A DNA stretch of 64,000 nucleotides, taken from an uncultured Pirellulaceae bacterium (GTDB lineage: Bacteria; Planctomycetota; Planctomycetia; Pirellulales; Pirellulaceae). The stretch spans positions 62,001-126,000 of the forward strand of contig CALHPU010000018.1 of assembly GCA_938036435.1 (NCBI GenBank). Reading direction: 5' to 3'. Within the stretch, counting starts at the first letter, position 1. Each line of letters opens with the position of its first letter. Below the pieces are notes generated by a model, which was not told the origin of the DNA, ran no database searches, and was given only the letters and a program-made list of their open reading frames with translations. Shown piece after piece: positions 48,189-57,965 of the stretch. The position numbers and the translations under genes were made by a program.

Positions 48189-48347
48189 ACCTGCGGTAAA
48201 CAGGTCCACTGGACATCCTGAAGGCTTGGCCCTTCAGGTTGTCATGGTCCAAAGCCCGGCTTGCCGACAACGCGGTAACTGACCGGAACATCGATTCGAC
48301 ATTCATTCCCGACATAAACACGAAAACGAAATAGGAGCTGGTGAAAT

Positions 48348-51300
48348 ATGGCGACTGCCGACCCCACCTACGATCGCATTAACGATTACGCTTCAGTGAA
48401 AATCTCTTTGGCGCGTCCCCACGACATCCGTAGCTGGTCGATGGGCGAAGTTAAAAAGCCTGAAACGATTAACTACCGAACGTACCGTCCCGAGAAAGAC
48501 GGTTTGTTCTGCGAGCGGATCTTCGGACCTGAAAAGGACTGGGAATGTGCTTGCGGTAAATATCGTGGCATGAAGTACAAGGGCATGATCTGCGATCGTT
48601 GCGGCGTGAAGGTGACGCACTCGCGCGTTCGCCGTAAACGCATGGGCCACATCGAACTGGCCGCGCCAGTGGTGCATATCTGGTTCTTCAAAGCGATGCC
48701 TTCGCGTTTGGGTAACTTGCTCAACATGAAGACCAGCAGCCTTGAGAAGGTGATCTACTTCCAAGACTATGTTGTGACCGATCCCGGCACGACCGATCTT
48801 GAGCGACAACAATTGCTCAGTGAAGAAGAATTCAAAGCGGCTCGCGCTGAATTCGGCGAGGGGAGTTTCTCTGCCAACATGGGTGCCGACGCTGTTCGGG
48901 AACTGTTAGGCGAGCTGGATTTGGTTGCTCTTTCAGACGACTTGAGAGTTGAACTGGCGGAGACAGGTTCCAAGCAAAAGCGAAAAGACTTAACGAACCG
49001 TCTGAAGATTGTTGAATCGATCCGCGACAGTGACAACAAACCAGAGTGGATGGTGCTGGATGTGATCCCCGTGATTCCGCCGGATCTGCGTCCGCTGGTT
49101 CTGTTGGATTCGGGCAACTTTGCCACCAGCGATCTGAACGATCTTTATCGTCGTATCATCAACCGCAACAACCGCTTGCGGAAACTGGTTGATCTGAACG
49201 CGCCGGAAGTGATTATCCGCAACGAAAAACGGATGCTTCAGCAGTCTGTCGACGCTCTTTTCGATAACAATCGTTGTAAGCGACCGGTTCTCGGTAGTAG
49301 TAACCGCCCGCTGAAATCTTTGACAGACATGATCAAGGGTAAGCAGGGCCGTTTCCGCGAGAACCTGCTTGGTAAGCGTGTCGATTACTCGGCCCGTTCA
49401 GTGATCGTGGTTGGTGCTCGTCTAAAGCTGCACCAATGTGGTCTGCCAAAGAAGATCGCGTTGGAACTGTTCCAGCCGTTCATCATTCGCAAGTTGAAAG
49501 AACTCGGTCACGCCGACACGATCAAGTCCGCCAAGAAAATGCTTGAGCGGAAGGACGAAGAGGTTTGGGATATTCTCGAGCAAGTGATTCGCAACCATCC
49601 GGTGATGCTTAACCGAGCCCCGACGCTGCACAGGATGGGTATTCAAGCGTTTGAGCCGATCTTGGTTGAAGGTAACGCGATTCACTTGCACCCGCTGGTT
49701 TGTAAAGGATTCAACGCTGACTTCGATGGCGACCAGATGGCCGTTCACTTGCCGCTTTCCATTGAAGCTCAAGTGGAAGCCCATACGTTGATGCTCTCGA
49801 CGAATAACATTTTCGCACCGTCAAACGGCCGTCCGATTATGAGTCCGTCGCAGGACACGGTGATGGGTTGTTACTACGTGACGTTGATGCTGCCCAATCA
49901 AAAGGGCGAGGGAATGACGTTCGCTTCTTTGGATGAAGCCGACCATGCTTTCGCGCAAGGCGTCATCGCGCTGCACGCGAAGATCAAGGTGCGGATTGCT
50001 GAAGGCCGCTACATTCGAACTGGCGAAGATGAAAAACGCATCCCTAGCCAGATAATCGAGACGTCCTATGGCCGGATCATGTTGAACATGATGTTGCCTG
50101 AGGGAATGGACTTCTACAACTACACTCTTAAGAGTGGCGATCTGGCGACTGTGATTTCGGATTGTTACCAAGGGCTAGGCCGTCGCGAGACGATTAGCTT
50201 GCTTGATGACATGAACCAATTAGGTTTCCGCGAAAGTACTCGTTCGGGTCTTTCGTTCGCGACCGATGACTTGGTCACGCCAGATGAAAAAGAAACGATC
50301 ATCGCCGAAGCTGAAAAAGATGTGATCAAGCTTCGCAAGCACTACGAGCGCGGTGTGATCACCGAAAAAGAACGCTACAACCAAGTGCTTGAGAAATGGA
50401 CCCACGCTCGTGAGGCCATCACCGGCGTCATGATGCAGGCCATGAAGGACGATGACCGTGGCGGCATGGGATATGTCAACCCGGTTTATCTAATGGCTCA
50501 CTCCGGTGCTCGTGGTGGTGTCGAACAGATTCGTCAGTTGGCAGGTATGCGTGGCCTGATGGCCAAGCCGACCGGTGAAATTATCGAGACGCCGATTAAG
50601 GCGAACTTCCGTGAAGGCCTGTCGGTTCTGGAATACTTCTCTTCGACGCACGGTGCTCGTAAAGGTTTGGCCGATACAGCGCTCAAGACAGCCGACTCGG
50701 GATACCTGACTCGTAAGCTGGCCGATGTCGCTCAGAATGTGGTTGTCACCATGGAAGATTGTGACACGACCAAGGGAATCACCAAGGGGATTATTTACCG
50801 TGGTGAGCAGGTTGAAGTTCGATTGGCGACAGCGATCAACGGTCGTGTCTCACGTCAGAACATCGTCAACCCAATTACCGATGAAGTGGTCGTTGCCGAA
50901 TCGCAAATGATCACACCTGAGATCGCCAAGAAGATCGAAGACATGGGACTTGAGAAAATTCAGGTTCGCAGCCCGATGACTTGTGACGCTCCGCTGGGAG
51001 TTTGCCGCAAGTGTTACGGCATGGACATGTCGACAGGAGACTTGGTCGAAGAAGGTATGGCTGTCGGAATCATCGCGGCTCAGTCGATCGGTGAGCCCGG
51101 TACTCAGTTGACCATGCGTACGTTCCACATTGGTGGTGTTGCCAATACATCCACCGAGAAGAATGAAGAGCGTTGTAGCAAGGGTGGAATTGCAAAACTG
51201 ATTCGTATGCGATCGGTTGTTAACGGCGATGGCGATACTGTTGTCCTCAATCGAAATGCGGAAATTGCGATCTGCGATGAACGCGGTCGTGAGCTTGAGT

Positions 51301-53648
51301 CTCACAAAATTCCAGCTGGTGCGACATTGGCGGTCACCGAAGGTGGCAAGGTCAAGGCAAAAGGCGTGCTGTGTCGCTGGAACCCGTTTGCTGCTCCGAT
51401 TCTCTCAGAGGTCGAAGGTAAAGTGCGCTTCGAAGACATCATCGAAGGCGAGACGATGCAAATGGAGCAGGAAGCTTCTGGTACGATTCGCCGTACGATC
51501 ATCGACTTCAAAGGCGACCTGCACCCGCAGATTGTCATCGAGGACAAAGAAGGTAACGCGTTGGACGTGTACTACTTGCCTGAGCGTGCCAATATTACGG
51601 TTAAAGAGGGTGCCAAGATCAAGACCGGTACCGCGATTGCAGAAACACCTCGTGAAGCATCCGGCATTTCGGACATTACCGGTGGTCTGCCTCGTGTGAC
51701 TGAGATTTTCGAAGCACGTAAACCGAAGGATCCTGCCGTGATGGCTGAGATCGACGGTACTGTCGAACTGGGTGACAAGAAGCGTGGCAAGCGTACCATT
51801 ATCGTTCGCAGCGAAAGCGGTCTTGAGGTCGAGCACTTGGTGCCGCCAGGAAAACGATTCTTGGTTCACTCGGGTGATACAGTGACCGCCGGTCAGCAGT
51901 TGATCGACGGACCGTTGGTGCCGCACGACATTCTACGTGTCTCTGGCGAAGAGGCTGTTCAGCAGTACCTTGGTCACGAGATTCAGCAGGTCTATCGCAG
52001 CCAGCGTGTTGAGATCAACGACAAGCACGTCGAGATCATCATCGCCCGGATGTTGCGTAAGGTGAAAGTTGAATCTGCCGGTGACAGCGATATGCTGCCG
52101 GGCTTGATTTGCGATCGCTTTGAATTCCAGACCACCAACGAAGAACTTGCTAAATGCGTGAAGATCACTGACAAAGGTGATAGTGATTTGAGCAAAGGTC
52201 AGGTTGTGGCACGCGACGTGTTTGAAGAGACCAACGCCAAAATTGAAACCCTCGGTGGTAAGCCCGCCAAAGCGAACAAGCCTCGTCCGGCCACTCACAG
52301 TACGCAGTTGCTGGGAATCACCAAAGCTTCGGTACAGAGCTCCAGCTTTATCTCGGCGGCCAGTTTCCAAGAGACGACGAAGGTTCTAACTGAGGCTGCT
52401 TTGGCAGGTAAAGTTGACAACTTGGTCGGTCTGAAAGAGAACGTGATTTTGGGTCACTTGATTCCAGCGGGAACAGGTTTCCGGACCTTCCAAGACTCCG
52501 AGGTTCAGTACAACCTCGAAGCGATGCGCGAGGCGGCTCTGCAGCCAACTCAATCGCTCGAAGAAAGCTTCCCGCTTTTGGAATCGGCGACTTCGACCAA
52601 TCCGCTTGCTGATGATTCAGCGAGTCCTTCGGCGGAACTGCCAAACGATTTCCTTAGCACGATGGCAGCGTCCGGTTCACTGGGTGATCTTGGTGCCGAA
52701 GTGGCTGGCGACGGAGCGACTGCTCAGGCCAGTTCCGGTTTGCTCGGTGGCGACGTTTCCACGTTGGCCGATCCTCAGTCACTCGCCGGAGACGACTTTA
52801 CTAAAATCGAAGGTGTGGGGCCAAAGATTGCGGAACTATTGAACGCGGGTGGCATTACGTCGTTTGCTCAACTTTCACAAACACCGCCAGATCACATCAA
52901 GTCGGTTCTTAACGCCGGTGGACCAAGCTACGCTAATCATGATCCGAGCACTTGGCCGGATCAAGCAATGCTGGCCGCCAACGGTGAGTGGGACCAGTTG
53001 AAAGACTGGCAAGACCAGTTGATTGGTGGCAAGATGCCTGAGGGTACCGCCGCGGCTGGTATGCCAGACGCATCTGGCATGAGTTCGCTGATGGCGGCTG
53101 ATACGGCAGCGCCTGTCGTTCCGACGACTCCAGAGGCTCCTGCTGATCAAGATGACCTGACCAAAATCGAAGGCGTTGGTCCTAAGATTGCTGAATTGTT
53201 GGGTGCCGGTGGCATCACTAGCTTTGCTCAATTGGCCAGTACTCCCACTGAACAAGTCCAGTCTATCCTCAACGCCGGTGGTCTGGCGTCACATGATCCG
53301 ACAACTTGGGCGGCTCAGTCTCAGATGGCTGCCGATGGCAAGTGGGACGAACTCAAGGTGTGGCAGGACGAACTTGATGGCGGCAAAGAAGTCACCAAAG
53401 ACGATCTGACGAAAATCGAAGGAATCGGCCCCAAGATTGCGGAAATTTTGAATGCTTCAGGCATCAACGGTTTCAAGACGCTCGCTGGCACGACGCCGGT
53501 GCAACTCAGCGCTGTTCTGGATATGGCCGAAGGTAATTTTGCCGCTCACGATCCAACCACATGGCCTCAGCAAGCTCAGATGGCTGCTGATGGCAAATGG
53601 GATGAGCTACAGAAGTGGCAGGATGAGCTCGACGGAGGTCGTGCTTAA
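48348..53648 (+). CDS. rpoC: RNA polymerase beta' subunit with HHH-repeat extension
   Basis: A 1,766-residue catalytic subunit. The zinc-binding N-terminus (CACGKYRG and [12 protein letters not shown]), the active-site loop [16 protein letters not shown] and the trigger/bridge blocks ([16 protein letters not shown]-like [17 protein letters not shown]) are normal, as is the end of the core near residue 1390. About 370 residues follow that ordinary RpoC lacks. They include an acidic linker and three repeats beginning near 1482, 1602 and 1685, each with TKIEG(V/I)GPKIAE(L/I)L, followed by a segment with (H)DP-x-TWP or similar and W-DEL-x-WQD. The repeats resemble helix-hairpin-helix modules seen in DNA-binding proteins. 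A start with AGGAG is well placed. Confidence 0.97.
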   Translation: MATADPTYDRINDYASVKISLARPHDIRSWSMGEVKKPETINYRTYRPEKDGLFCERIFGPEKDWECACGKYRGMKYKGMICDRCGVKVTHSRVRRKRMGHIELAAPVVHIWFFKAMPSRLGNLLNMKTSSLEKVIYFQDYVVTDPGTTDLERQQLLSEEEFKAARAEFGEGSFSANMGADAVRELLGELDLVALSDDLRVELAETGSKQKRKDLTNRLKIVESIRDSDNKPEWMVLDVIPVIPPDLRPLVLLDSGNFATSDLNDLYRRIINRNNRLRKLVDLNAPEVIIRNEKRMLQQSVDALFDNNRCKRPVLGSSNRPLKSLTDMIKGKQGRFRENLLGKRVDYSARSVIVVGARLKLHQCGLPKKIALELFQPFIIRKLKELGHADTIKSAKKMLERKDEEVWDILEQVIRNHPVMLNRAPTLHRMGIQAFEPILVEGNAIHLHPLVCKGFNADFDGDQMAVHLPLSIEAQVEAHTLMLSTNNIFAPSNGRPIMSPSQDTVMGCYYVTLMLPNQKGEGMTFASLDEADHAFAQGVIALHAKIKVRIAEGRYIRTGEDEKRIPSQIIETSYGRIMLNMMLPEGMDFYNYTLKSGDLATVISDCYQGLGRRETISLLDDMNQLGFRESTRSGLSFATDDLVTPDEKETIIAEAEKDVIKLRKHYERGVITEKERYNQVLEKWTHAREAITGVMMQAMKDDDRGGMGYVNPVYLMAHSGARGGVEQIRQLAGMRGLMAKPTGEIIETPIKANFREGLSVLEYFSSTHGARKGLADTALKTADSGYLTRKLADVAQNVVVTMEDCDTTKGITKGIIYRGEQVEVRLATAINGRVSRQNIVNPITDEVVVAESQMITPEIAKKIEDMGLEKIQVRSPMTCDAPLGVCRKCYGMDMSTGDLVEEGMAVGIIAAQSIGEPGTQLTMRTFHIGGVANTSTEKNEERCSKGGIAKLIRMRSVVNGDGDTVVLNRNAEIAICDERGRELESHKIPAGATLAVTEGGKVKAKGVLCRWNPFAAPILSEVEGKVRFEDIIEGETMQMEQEASGTIRRTIIDFKGDLHPQIVIEDKEGNALDVYYLPERANITVKEGAKIKTGTAIAETPREASGISDITGGLPRVTEIFEARKPKDPAVMAEIDGTVELGDKKRGKRTIIVRSESGLEVEHLVPPGKRFLVHSGDTVTAGQQLIDGPLVPHDILRVSGEEAVQQYLGHEIQQVYRSQRVEINDKHVEIIIARMLRKVKVESAGDSDMLPGLICDRFEFQTTNEELAKCVKITDKGDSDLSKGQVVARDVFEETNAKIETLGGKPAKANKPRPATHSTQLLGITKASVQSSSFISAASFQETTKVLTEAALAGKVDNLVGLKENVILGHLIPAGTGFRTFQDSEVQYNLEAMREAALQPTQSLEESFPLLESATSTNPLADDSASPSAELPNDFLSTMAASGSLGDLGAEVAGDGATAQASSGLLGGDVSTLADPQSLAGDDFTKIEGVGPKIAELLNAGGITSFAQLSQTPPDHIKSVLNAGGPSYANHDPSTWPDQAMLAANGEWDQLKDWQDQLIGGKMPEGTAAAGMPDASGMSSLMAADTAAPVVPTTPEAPADQDDLTKIEGVGPKIAELLGAGGITSFAQLASTPTEQVQSILNAGGLASHDPTTWAAQSQMAADGKWDELKVWQDELDGGKEVTKDDLTKIEGIGPKIAEILNASGINGFKTLAGTTPVQLSAVLDMAEGNFAAHDPTTWPQQAQMAADGKWDELQKWQDELDGGRA

Positions 53649-53666
53649 TAGGGAAACGAGTTGTTT

Positions 53667-53731
53667 GTAGCCGAAGTCGCAAGACTTTGGATGAATAATG
53701 GAAATCTCCAATCTCTCGCGAGATCGGCTAC
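53667..53731. repeat. REP-like imperfect palindrome, copy 4
   Basis: Same arms as copy 2 (GTAGCCGAAGTCGCAAGACT and TCTCGCGAGATCGGCTAC) with a shorter loop. It starts 19 bp after the rpoC stop, so it may also act in 3' end formation. Confidence 0.85.
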
Positions 53732-53843
53732 TAACACGACGAATCTGTCGACTGGGCAGCATGAGAGCGGGGCTTTTTCAGGCCTCCTTGACAGCTTTGC
53801 CGGTTGTTGGTGGATTCGAGGGCAGTAATGTCCGATTTAGAGG

Positions 53844-53871
53844 TTGACACTTTTGACGACATCACTATTTT
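53844..53871 (+). promoter_or_regulatory. Candidate promoter of rpsL-rpsG
   Basis: A perfect TTGACA and TATTTT (4 of 6) with a 16-bp spacer, 62 bp before the rpsL ATG, downstream of the REP-like repeat that separates it from rpoC. Confidence 0.5.
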
Positions 53872-53933
53872 TATAGGCTTCCACTTAGATCAATTTGCCG
53901 GGTTTTAGCCCCGGAACCTCCGGAAAAAAACGA

Positions 53934-54302
53934 ATGCCAACGATTAACCAGCTGATTCGCAAACGCCGCAAGCAGAAGCGAAAATTCACTAAATCTCCAG
54001 TGCTTGAGAAATGCCCTCAGAAACAGGGTGTTTGTCTCAACGTACGGACCATGACTCCTAAGAAGCCGAACTCGGCTCTTCGGAAGATCACGCGTGTTCG
54101 TCTCTCTAACGGCAAGGAAGTCACCGTTTACATCCCCGGCGAAGGCCACAACTTGCAGGAACACTCAATTGTTCTTGTCCGCGGCGGTCGAGTACGTGAC
54201 CTGCCAGGTGTTCGTTACCAAGTGGTTCGCGGTACGCAAGATACGCTGGGCGTTGAAAAGCGTAAGCAATCCCGTAGCCGTTATGGTGCGAAGAAGGGCT
54301 AG
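53934..54302 (+). CDS. rpsL: 30S ribosomal protein S12
   Basis: Decoding-centre protein of 122 residues: [40 protein letters not shown] with Lys42-Lys43 kept, and [12 protein letters not shown]. The position equal to E. coli Lys88 (GGRVKDLPG) is Arg here, a change that gives streptomycin resistance in other bacteria. The ATG at 53934 is chosen because the 13-residue open leader upstream is unrelated and a CGGAA site precedes it. It is followed by rpsG. Confidence 0.97.
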   Translation: MPTINQLIRKRRKQKRKFTKSPVLEKCPQKQGVCLNVRTMTPKKPNSALRKITRVRLSNGKEVTVYIPGEGHNLQEHSIVLVRGGRVRDLPGVRYQVVRGTQDTLGVEKRKQSRSRYGAKKG

Positions 54303-54354
54303 TCCCCTTTTCCTTTTGTAGATCGATCACACACCTTTTTGAAACAAATTTGTC

Positions 54355-54825
54355 ATGGGCAATATTACTGCCAGCCGCACTCAGTTGCGACCAGATCCAA
54401 AATTCGATTCCTTGCTGGCCAGCAAGTTCATCAACTGTCTAATGTGGGACGGGAAGAAGTCTATCGCTCAAGGCGTCTTCTATCGCGCATTGGATGAAAT
54501 GAAGAAGCGGATTCCTGATGTTGAACCTATCGAAGCATTCACGCAAGCGGTTGAAAACGTGAAGCCGTACATCGAAGTTCGATCAAAGCGCGTCGGCGGT
54601 GCTTCCTATCAGGTGCCGATGCAGGTTAGCCGTTCTCGTCAGCAGTCGCTTGCGATACGCTGGATTTTGAATGCAGTGCGTGACAAGAAAGGTCGTCCGA
54701 CTCATCTGCGTCTGGCTGACGAATTGGTTGCTGCATACAACCGTGAGGGTGCTGCGATGACCAAGCGTGAGAACACGCACAAGATGGCAGACGCGAACAA
54801 AGCGTTCGCCCACTTTGCTTGGTAG
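54355..54825 (+). CDS. rpsG: 30S ribosomal protein S7
   Basis: Head protein of the small subunit. The 156 residues show [20 protein letters not shown], the [16 protein letters not shown] block, [18 protein letters not shown] and [19 protein letters not shown]. It is 52 bp after rpsL and has a terminator 12 bases after its stop. The downstream EF-G gene therefore needs its own promoter. Confidence 0.97.
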   Translation: MGNITASRTQLRPDPKFDSLLASKFINCLMWDGKKSIAQGVFYRALDEMKKRIPDVEPIEAFTQAVENVKPYIEVRSKRVGGASYQVPMQVSRSRQQSLAIRWILNAVRDKKGRPTHLRLADELVAAYNREGAAMTKRENTHKMADANKAFAHFAW

Positions 54826-54837
54826 AACCAAATCAAA

Positions 54838-54873
54838 AACCGCTTTGCGACTTGTTCCCAAGGCGGTTTTTTT
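54838..54873 (+). terminator. Rho-independent terminator of rpsG
   Basis: Arms AACCGCTTT/AAGGCGGTT (one wobble pair) with a 13-base loop, then a run of T (TTTTTTT overlapping). It lies 13 bases after the rpsG stop. Confidence 0.8.
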
Positions 54874-54953
54874 ATGCGCTGGCTGACGTGATGAAACAAG
54901 TTTTTCACGCGAAATTCGCCTGCGCATGAGGTCTGTATTGAGGTGTCCAGACC

Positions 54954-54983
54954 TTCAATTGGAACCTGAAATCATGTTATAAC
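54954..54983 (+). promoter_or_regulatory. Possible promoter of the EF-G gene
   Basis: TTCAAT and TATAAC with an 18-bp spacer, 40 bp before the ATG. The -35 is weak. A promoter is needed here because a terminator precedes. Confidence 0.3.
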
Positions 54984-55022
54984 CTATCTCCTGCTACCAC
55001 AAAAATTCACCGGTCCCCAACC

Positions 55023-57104
55023 ATGGCTCGTAAACTTCAAAACCTTCGCAACATCGGGATCATTGCGCACATTGATGCCGGCAAAACGACCGTCACCGAG
55101 CGCATGTTGTTTATCTCTGGAAACAAGCATCGCGTCGGAAAAGTGGACAGCGGCACGACAACCACCGATGACGATGCTGAAGAGCAGGACCGGGGCATCA
55201 CGATTTACGCGGCCTGTGTGACGTTCGACTGGAAAGACGTTCACATTAATCTGCTGGACACGCCTGGCCACGTGGATTTCACCGCCGAGGTCGAGCGTAG
55301 CTTGCGCGTGCTTGATGGGGCGGTTGTGGTGTTCAGTGCGCGTGAGGGCGTTGAAGCCCAAAGCGAAACCGTTTGGCGTCAGGCTGACAAATACAACGTG
55401 CCGCGGGTAGCGTTTATCAATAAGCTCGATCGCGAAGGAGCCGATTTCACGCGTGTGCTAGGCGAGATGAAGGATCGCCTTGGTGCGACGCCCGTTCCGA
55501 TCCAAATGCCCGTAGGTATGGGACCGGCTCATGTGGACAATCCTTTTCGAGGCATCATCGATCTGATCAAGATGCGGATGATGACCTTTGAGGAAGAAGG
55601 CAAGAACTTAAAGGAAGGCCCGATCCCTGAAGAACTGTTGGATGAGGCTCAGTTCGCGCGAGCCGAGATGCTCGAGAGTCTTTATCCACTGAGTGATAAA
55701 ATGATGGAATTGGCTTTGGGAGAGGAAGACATTCCCAACGAACTGGTGCGTGACGTCCTCCGCAAAGGAACCCTTGAGCAACAGATTCAGCCGGTGGTAT
55801 GTGGTTCGGCGTTGCACGGTATCGGCGTTCAAGGCGTTTTAGACAGCGTTAAACACTACCTGCCAAGTCCGTTAGAGCGTCCGCCGGTCATTGGTACTCA
55901 TCCGAAGAAAGAAAAGGTCACCGAAACGCGTAAGCCGGATGCCAAAGAGCCGTTTTCGGCGTTGGTGTTCAAGATCCTCCCAGCCAAGACTGGCGATCTT
56001 TACTGGGTTCGAATTTACTCTGGAGAACTCAAGGGTAACTCGCGCGTTTACTGTAGCGGCAAGGACAAAAAGGAAAACGTGGCTCAGCTTTGGCAGATCC
56101 ACGCCACACGCAAGGATCGCGATGGCCAAGTTGAATCGGTGGGCACTGGCGAAATCGTCGGCTTGATCGGTCCACGGTTTGCCGTCACCGGTGACACGTT
56201 GTGCGATCAGAAATCACCTATCCTGCTCGAATCAATCGAGTTTCCCGAGACTGTGATCGAGATGGCGATCGAGCCCGAATCGACAGGTGAGCGAGACAAG
56301 CTTGCCGAAGTGCTCGAGTTGCTCAAGCGGCAGGATCCGACTTTCAAGGCCAAGGAAAACGAGGAGACCGGTCAGACGCTAATTTCTGGGATGGGCGAAC
56401 TTCATCTGGAAGTGATCAAGAACCGGTTACTGCGTGATTTCAAGCTGAAGGTAAAGGTTTACAAACCGCGCGTGTCGTATCGAGAGACGATCAGCCAGAA
56501 AGTTGAAGTTACCGGTAAGTGTAATCGTTTGGTCAACGGTCAGCAGTTGTTTGCAAAAATCAAGTTGCGGATGGAACCGGATGACAAAACCGAATCAGGC
56601 GTCGCGCTTCGTAGCCAGTTACCCGTTGATTCTATGCCAATGGAGATGGTGCAGATCGTCAAGGACGAGATTAAAGCGCGCGGCGAAAGCGGCGGTCCAA
56701 TCGGAAGCTTCCCGTTGGCGAAAATGAAGGTGACGTTGCTCGATGCTGAAGCAACTGAGGAATCGACGCCGATGGCGTTTTCAATTGCTGCCGGCGAGGC
56801 ATTTGAGGAGGCATTAGCAAAGGCCGCGCCCATCATGCTTGAACCGGTCATGAATTTGACGGTGACGACACCAGAAGAGTACTACGGAGACTTCGTCAGC
56901 GATTTGGCTCAACGCCGTGCTCAGATTGTCAGCACTGATACACATGTTGGGTTCACAAAAATTGTTGCCCATGCACCGCTGGCCGAATTGCTCAGCTACT
57001 CCAACACCATGCGTAGCTTGAGTCAGGGCAGGGCAGGGAGCTCGATGGAGCCGCTGGCGTATTTGGAAGCACCGGAAGAAGTGAAAAAGCAGTTCGAGAT
57101 GTAG
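55023..57104 (+). CDS. fusA: Elongation factor G-like GTPase, possibly EF-G2/recycling type
   Basis: A 693-residue GTPase of the EF-G family in the str cluster: P-loop AHIDAGKTTVTERM, LLDTPGHVDFTAEVERSL, VAFINKLDREGADF and domain V (LAQRRAQIVSTDTHVG). The switch-I region (SGTTTTDDDAEEQDRGITIY) and the following AACVTFDWKDVHINLLDT resemble mitochondrial EF-G2-like proteins more than translocase EF-G (which has DWMEQEQERGITI). The tip of domain IV lacks the conserved His (LLDAEATEESTPMAF where E. coli has YDGSYHDVDSSEMAF). So it may act mainly in ribosome recycling. No Shine-Dalgarno is visible. A second EF-G would be expected elsewhere if so. Confidence 0.85.
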   Translation: MARKLQNLRNIGIIAHIDAGKTTVTERMLFISGNKHRVGKVDSGTTTTDDDAEEQDRGITIYAACVTFDWKDVHINLLDTPGHVDFTAEVERSLRVLDGAVVVFSAREGVEAQSETVWRQADKYNVPRVAFINKLDREGADFTRVLGEMKDRLGATPVPIQMPVGMGPAHVDNPFRGIIDLIKMRMMTFEEEGKNLKEGPIPEELLDEAQFARAEMLESLYPLSDKMMELALGEEDIPNELVRDVLRKGTLEQQIQPVVCGSALHGIGVQGVLDSVKHYLPSPLERPPVIGTHPKKEKVTETRKPDAKEPFSALVFKILPAKTGDLYWVRIYSGELKGNSRVYCSGKDKKENVAQLWQIHATRKDRDGQVESVGTGEIVGLIGPRFAVTGDTLCDQKSPILLESIEFPETVIEMAIEPESTGERDKLAEVLELLKRQDPTFKAKENEETGQTLISGMGELHLEVIKNRLLRDFKLKVKVYKPRVSYRETISQKVEVTGKCNRLVNGQQLFAKIKLRMEPDDKTESGVALRSQLPVDSMPMEMVQIVKDEIKARGESGGPIGSFPLAKMKVTLLDAEATEESTPMAFSIAAGEAFEEALAKAAPIMLEPVMNLTVTTPEEYYGDFVSDLAQRRAQIVSTDTHVGFTKIVAHAPLAELLSYSNTMRSLSQGRAGSSMEPLAYLEAPEEVKKQFEM

Positions 57105-57112
57105 CTGCTGGT

Positions 57113-57166
57113 CACTTACTATCGCAATAATACCGGCAACCGACTAATTCGCAGTCCTTCTTGCAG
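57113..57166. repeat. 54-bp direct repeat, left copy
   Basis: Identical to 57912-57965. It begins 8 bp after the EF-G stop. The bases beyond it (57167 onward) still resemble the acyltransferase sequence (FREDH against FSNDD in frame) before diverging, so it may be the 3' end of another, related gene. Confidence 0.97.
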
Positions 57167-57277
57167 GTGGTCCTCGCGAAATGTACGAATATGCATGAAG
57201 CTGCGTTTTCCTCACAGCGGCATTATCGCTACTATTAAGTAGCCCAACCAATACGCAAATAGACCGGTGCAGATTTC

Positions 57278-57478
57278 ATGGCCAAAGATCTTGAAGAACG
57301 AATTGAAAAAGTCGAAAAAGAAATCGAACGACTTAAAGAGCAAGCCAACGGCTCGAAACCCAAGTCTAAATGGATAATCGAGTTTTCAGGGTCATTCAAA
57401 GATGATGTCGAGTTCGATGAAATCATTCGTCTTGGCCGTAAAGAGCGCGTTAACGACCAAGTTAGCAGCGAGGAATAG
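57278..57478 (+). CDS. Probable antitoxin of a VapBC-like pair
   Basis: A 66-residue protein: an amphipathic, coiled helix at the N-terminus (AKDLEERIEKVEKEIERLKE), then WIIEFSGSFKDDVEFDEIIR and an acidic tail. Its size, charge and position directly before a PIN-domain gene (5-bp gap) fit an antitoxin. No ribbon-helix-helix or AbrB-like DNA-binding domain is visible at its N-terminus, so its fold is not established. Both genes lie between the 54-bp repeats. Confidence 0.65.
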   Translation: MAKDLEERIEKVEKEIERLKEQANGSKPKSKWIIEFSGSFKDDVEFDEIIRLGRKERVNDQVSSEE

Positions 57479-57483
57479 ACGCG

Positions 57484-57909
57484 GTGTATATCTTTGATAC
57501 AGATCATCTCAGCGTTTTGCAGAGACAGCGCGGCCCAGAATTTGAAAAGCTGATTACGCGACTTGCCGAATTAGACCAAACGCTTTTCTACACCACAATT
57601 GTGTCTTTTCACGAACAAATTAATGGCTGGACCAAGTACATAAAGAATTCGGCTCAAGCAGGAAAAACGGTGATGGGGTATTTTCGACTCGAGAAAATCT
57701 TGATTGACTTTGCCCACGCACAGGTTTTGCCGTATTCGTCGAATGCTGCAGAAATTTTTGACGAATTCAAATCGAATAAGGTTCGTGTCGCGACAATGGA
57801 TCTGCGAATTGCATCCATTGCTATCGCAAATCAAATGACTTTACTGACCCGAAATTTGGTAGACTTTGAGAGGATCCCAAACGTTTCAATTGAAGACTGG
57901 ACGAAGTAA
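57484..57909 (+). CDS. PIN-domain toxin, VapC-like
   Basis: A 141-residue ribonuclease-like PIN domain. The four acidic residues of the metal site are visible: Asp5 (FDTDHLS), Glu44 (SFHEQINGW), Asp106 (MDLRIASIAIA) and Asp127 (TRNLVDFERI). Known VapC enzymes cleave tRNA or rRNA; the target here is unknown. Start is GTG at 57484 (5 bp after the antitoxin stop), typical of a coupled pair. Its stop is 2 bp before the right copy of the 54-bp repeat. Confidence 0.85.
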   Translation: MYIFDTDHLSVLQRQRGPEFEKLITRLAELDQTLFYTTIVSFHEQINGWTKYIKNSAQAGKTVMGYFRLEKILIDFAHAQVLPYSSNAAEIFDEFKSNKVRVATMDLRIASIAIANQMTLLTRNLVDFERIPNVSIEDWTK

Positions 57910-57911
57910 GG

Positions 57912-57965
57912 CACTTACTATCGCAATAATACCGGCAACCGACTAATTCGCAGTCCTTCTTGCAG
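57912..57965. repeat. 54-bp direct repeat, right copy
   Basis: Identical to 57113-57166. It encodes the last 15 residues and stop of the acyltransferase gene (LQEGLRISRLPVLLR), plus 6 bp beyond. The unit between the two copies, measured start to start, is 799 bp. Confidence 0.97.
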
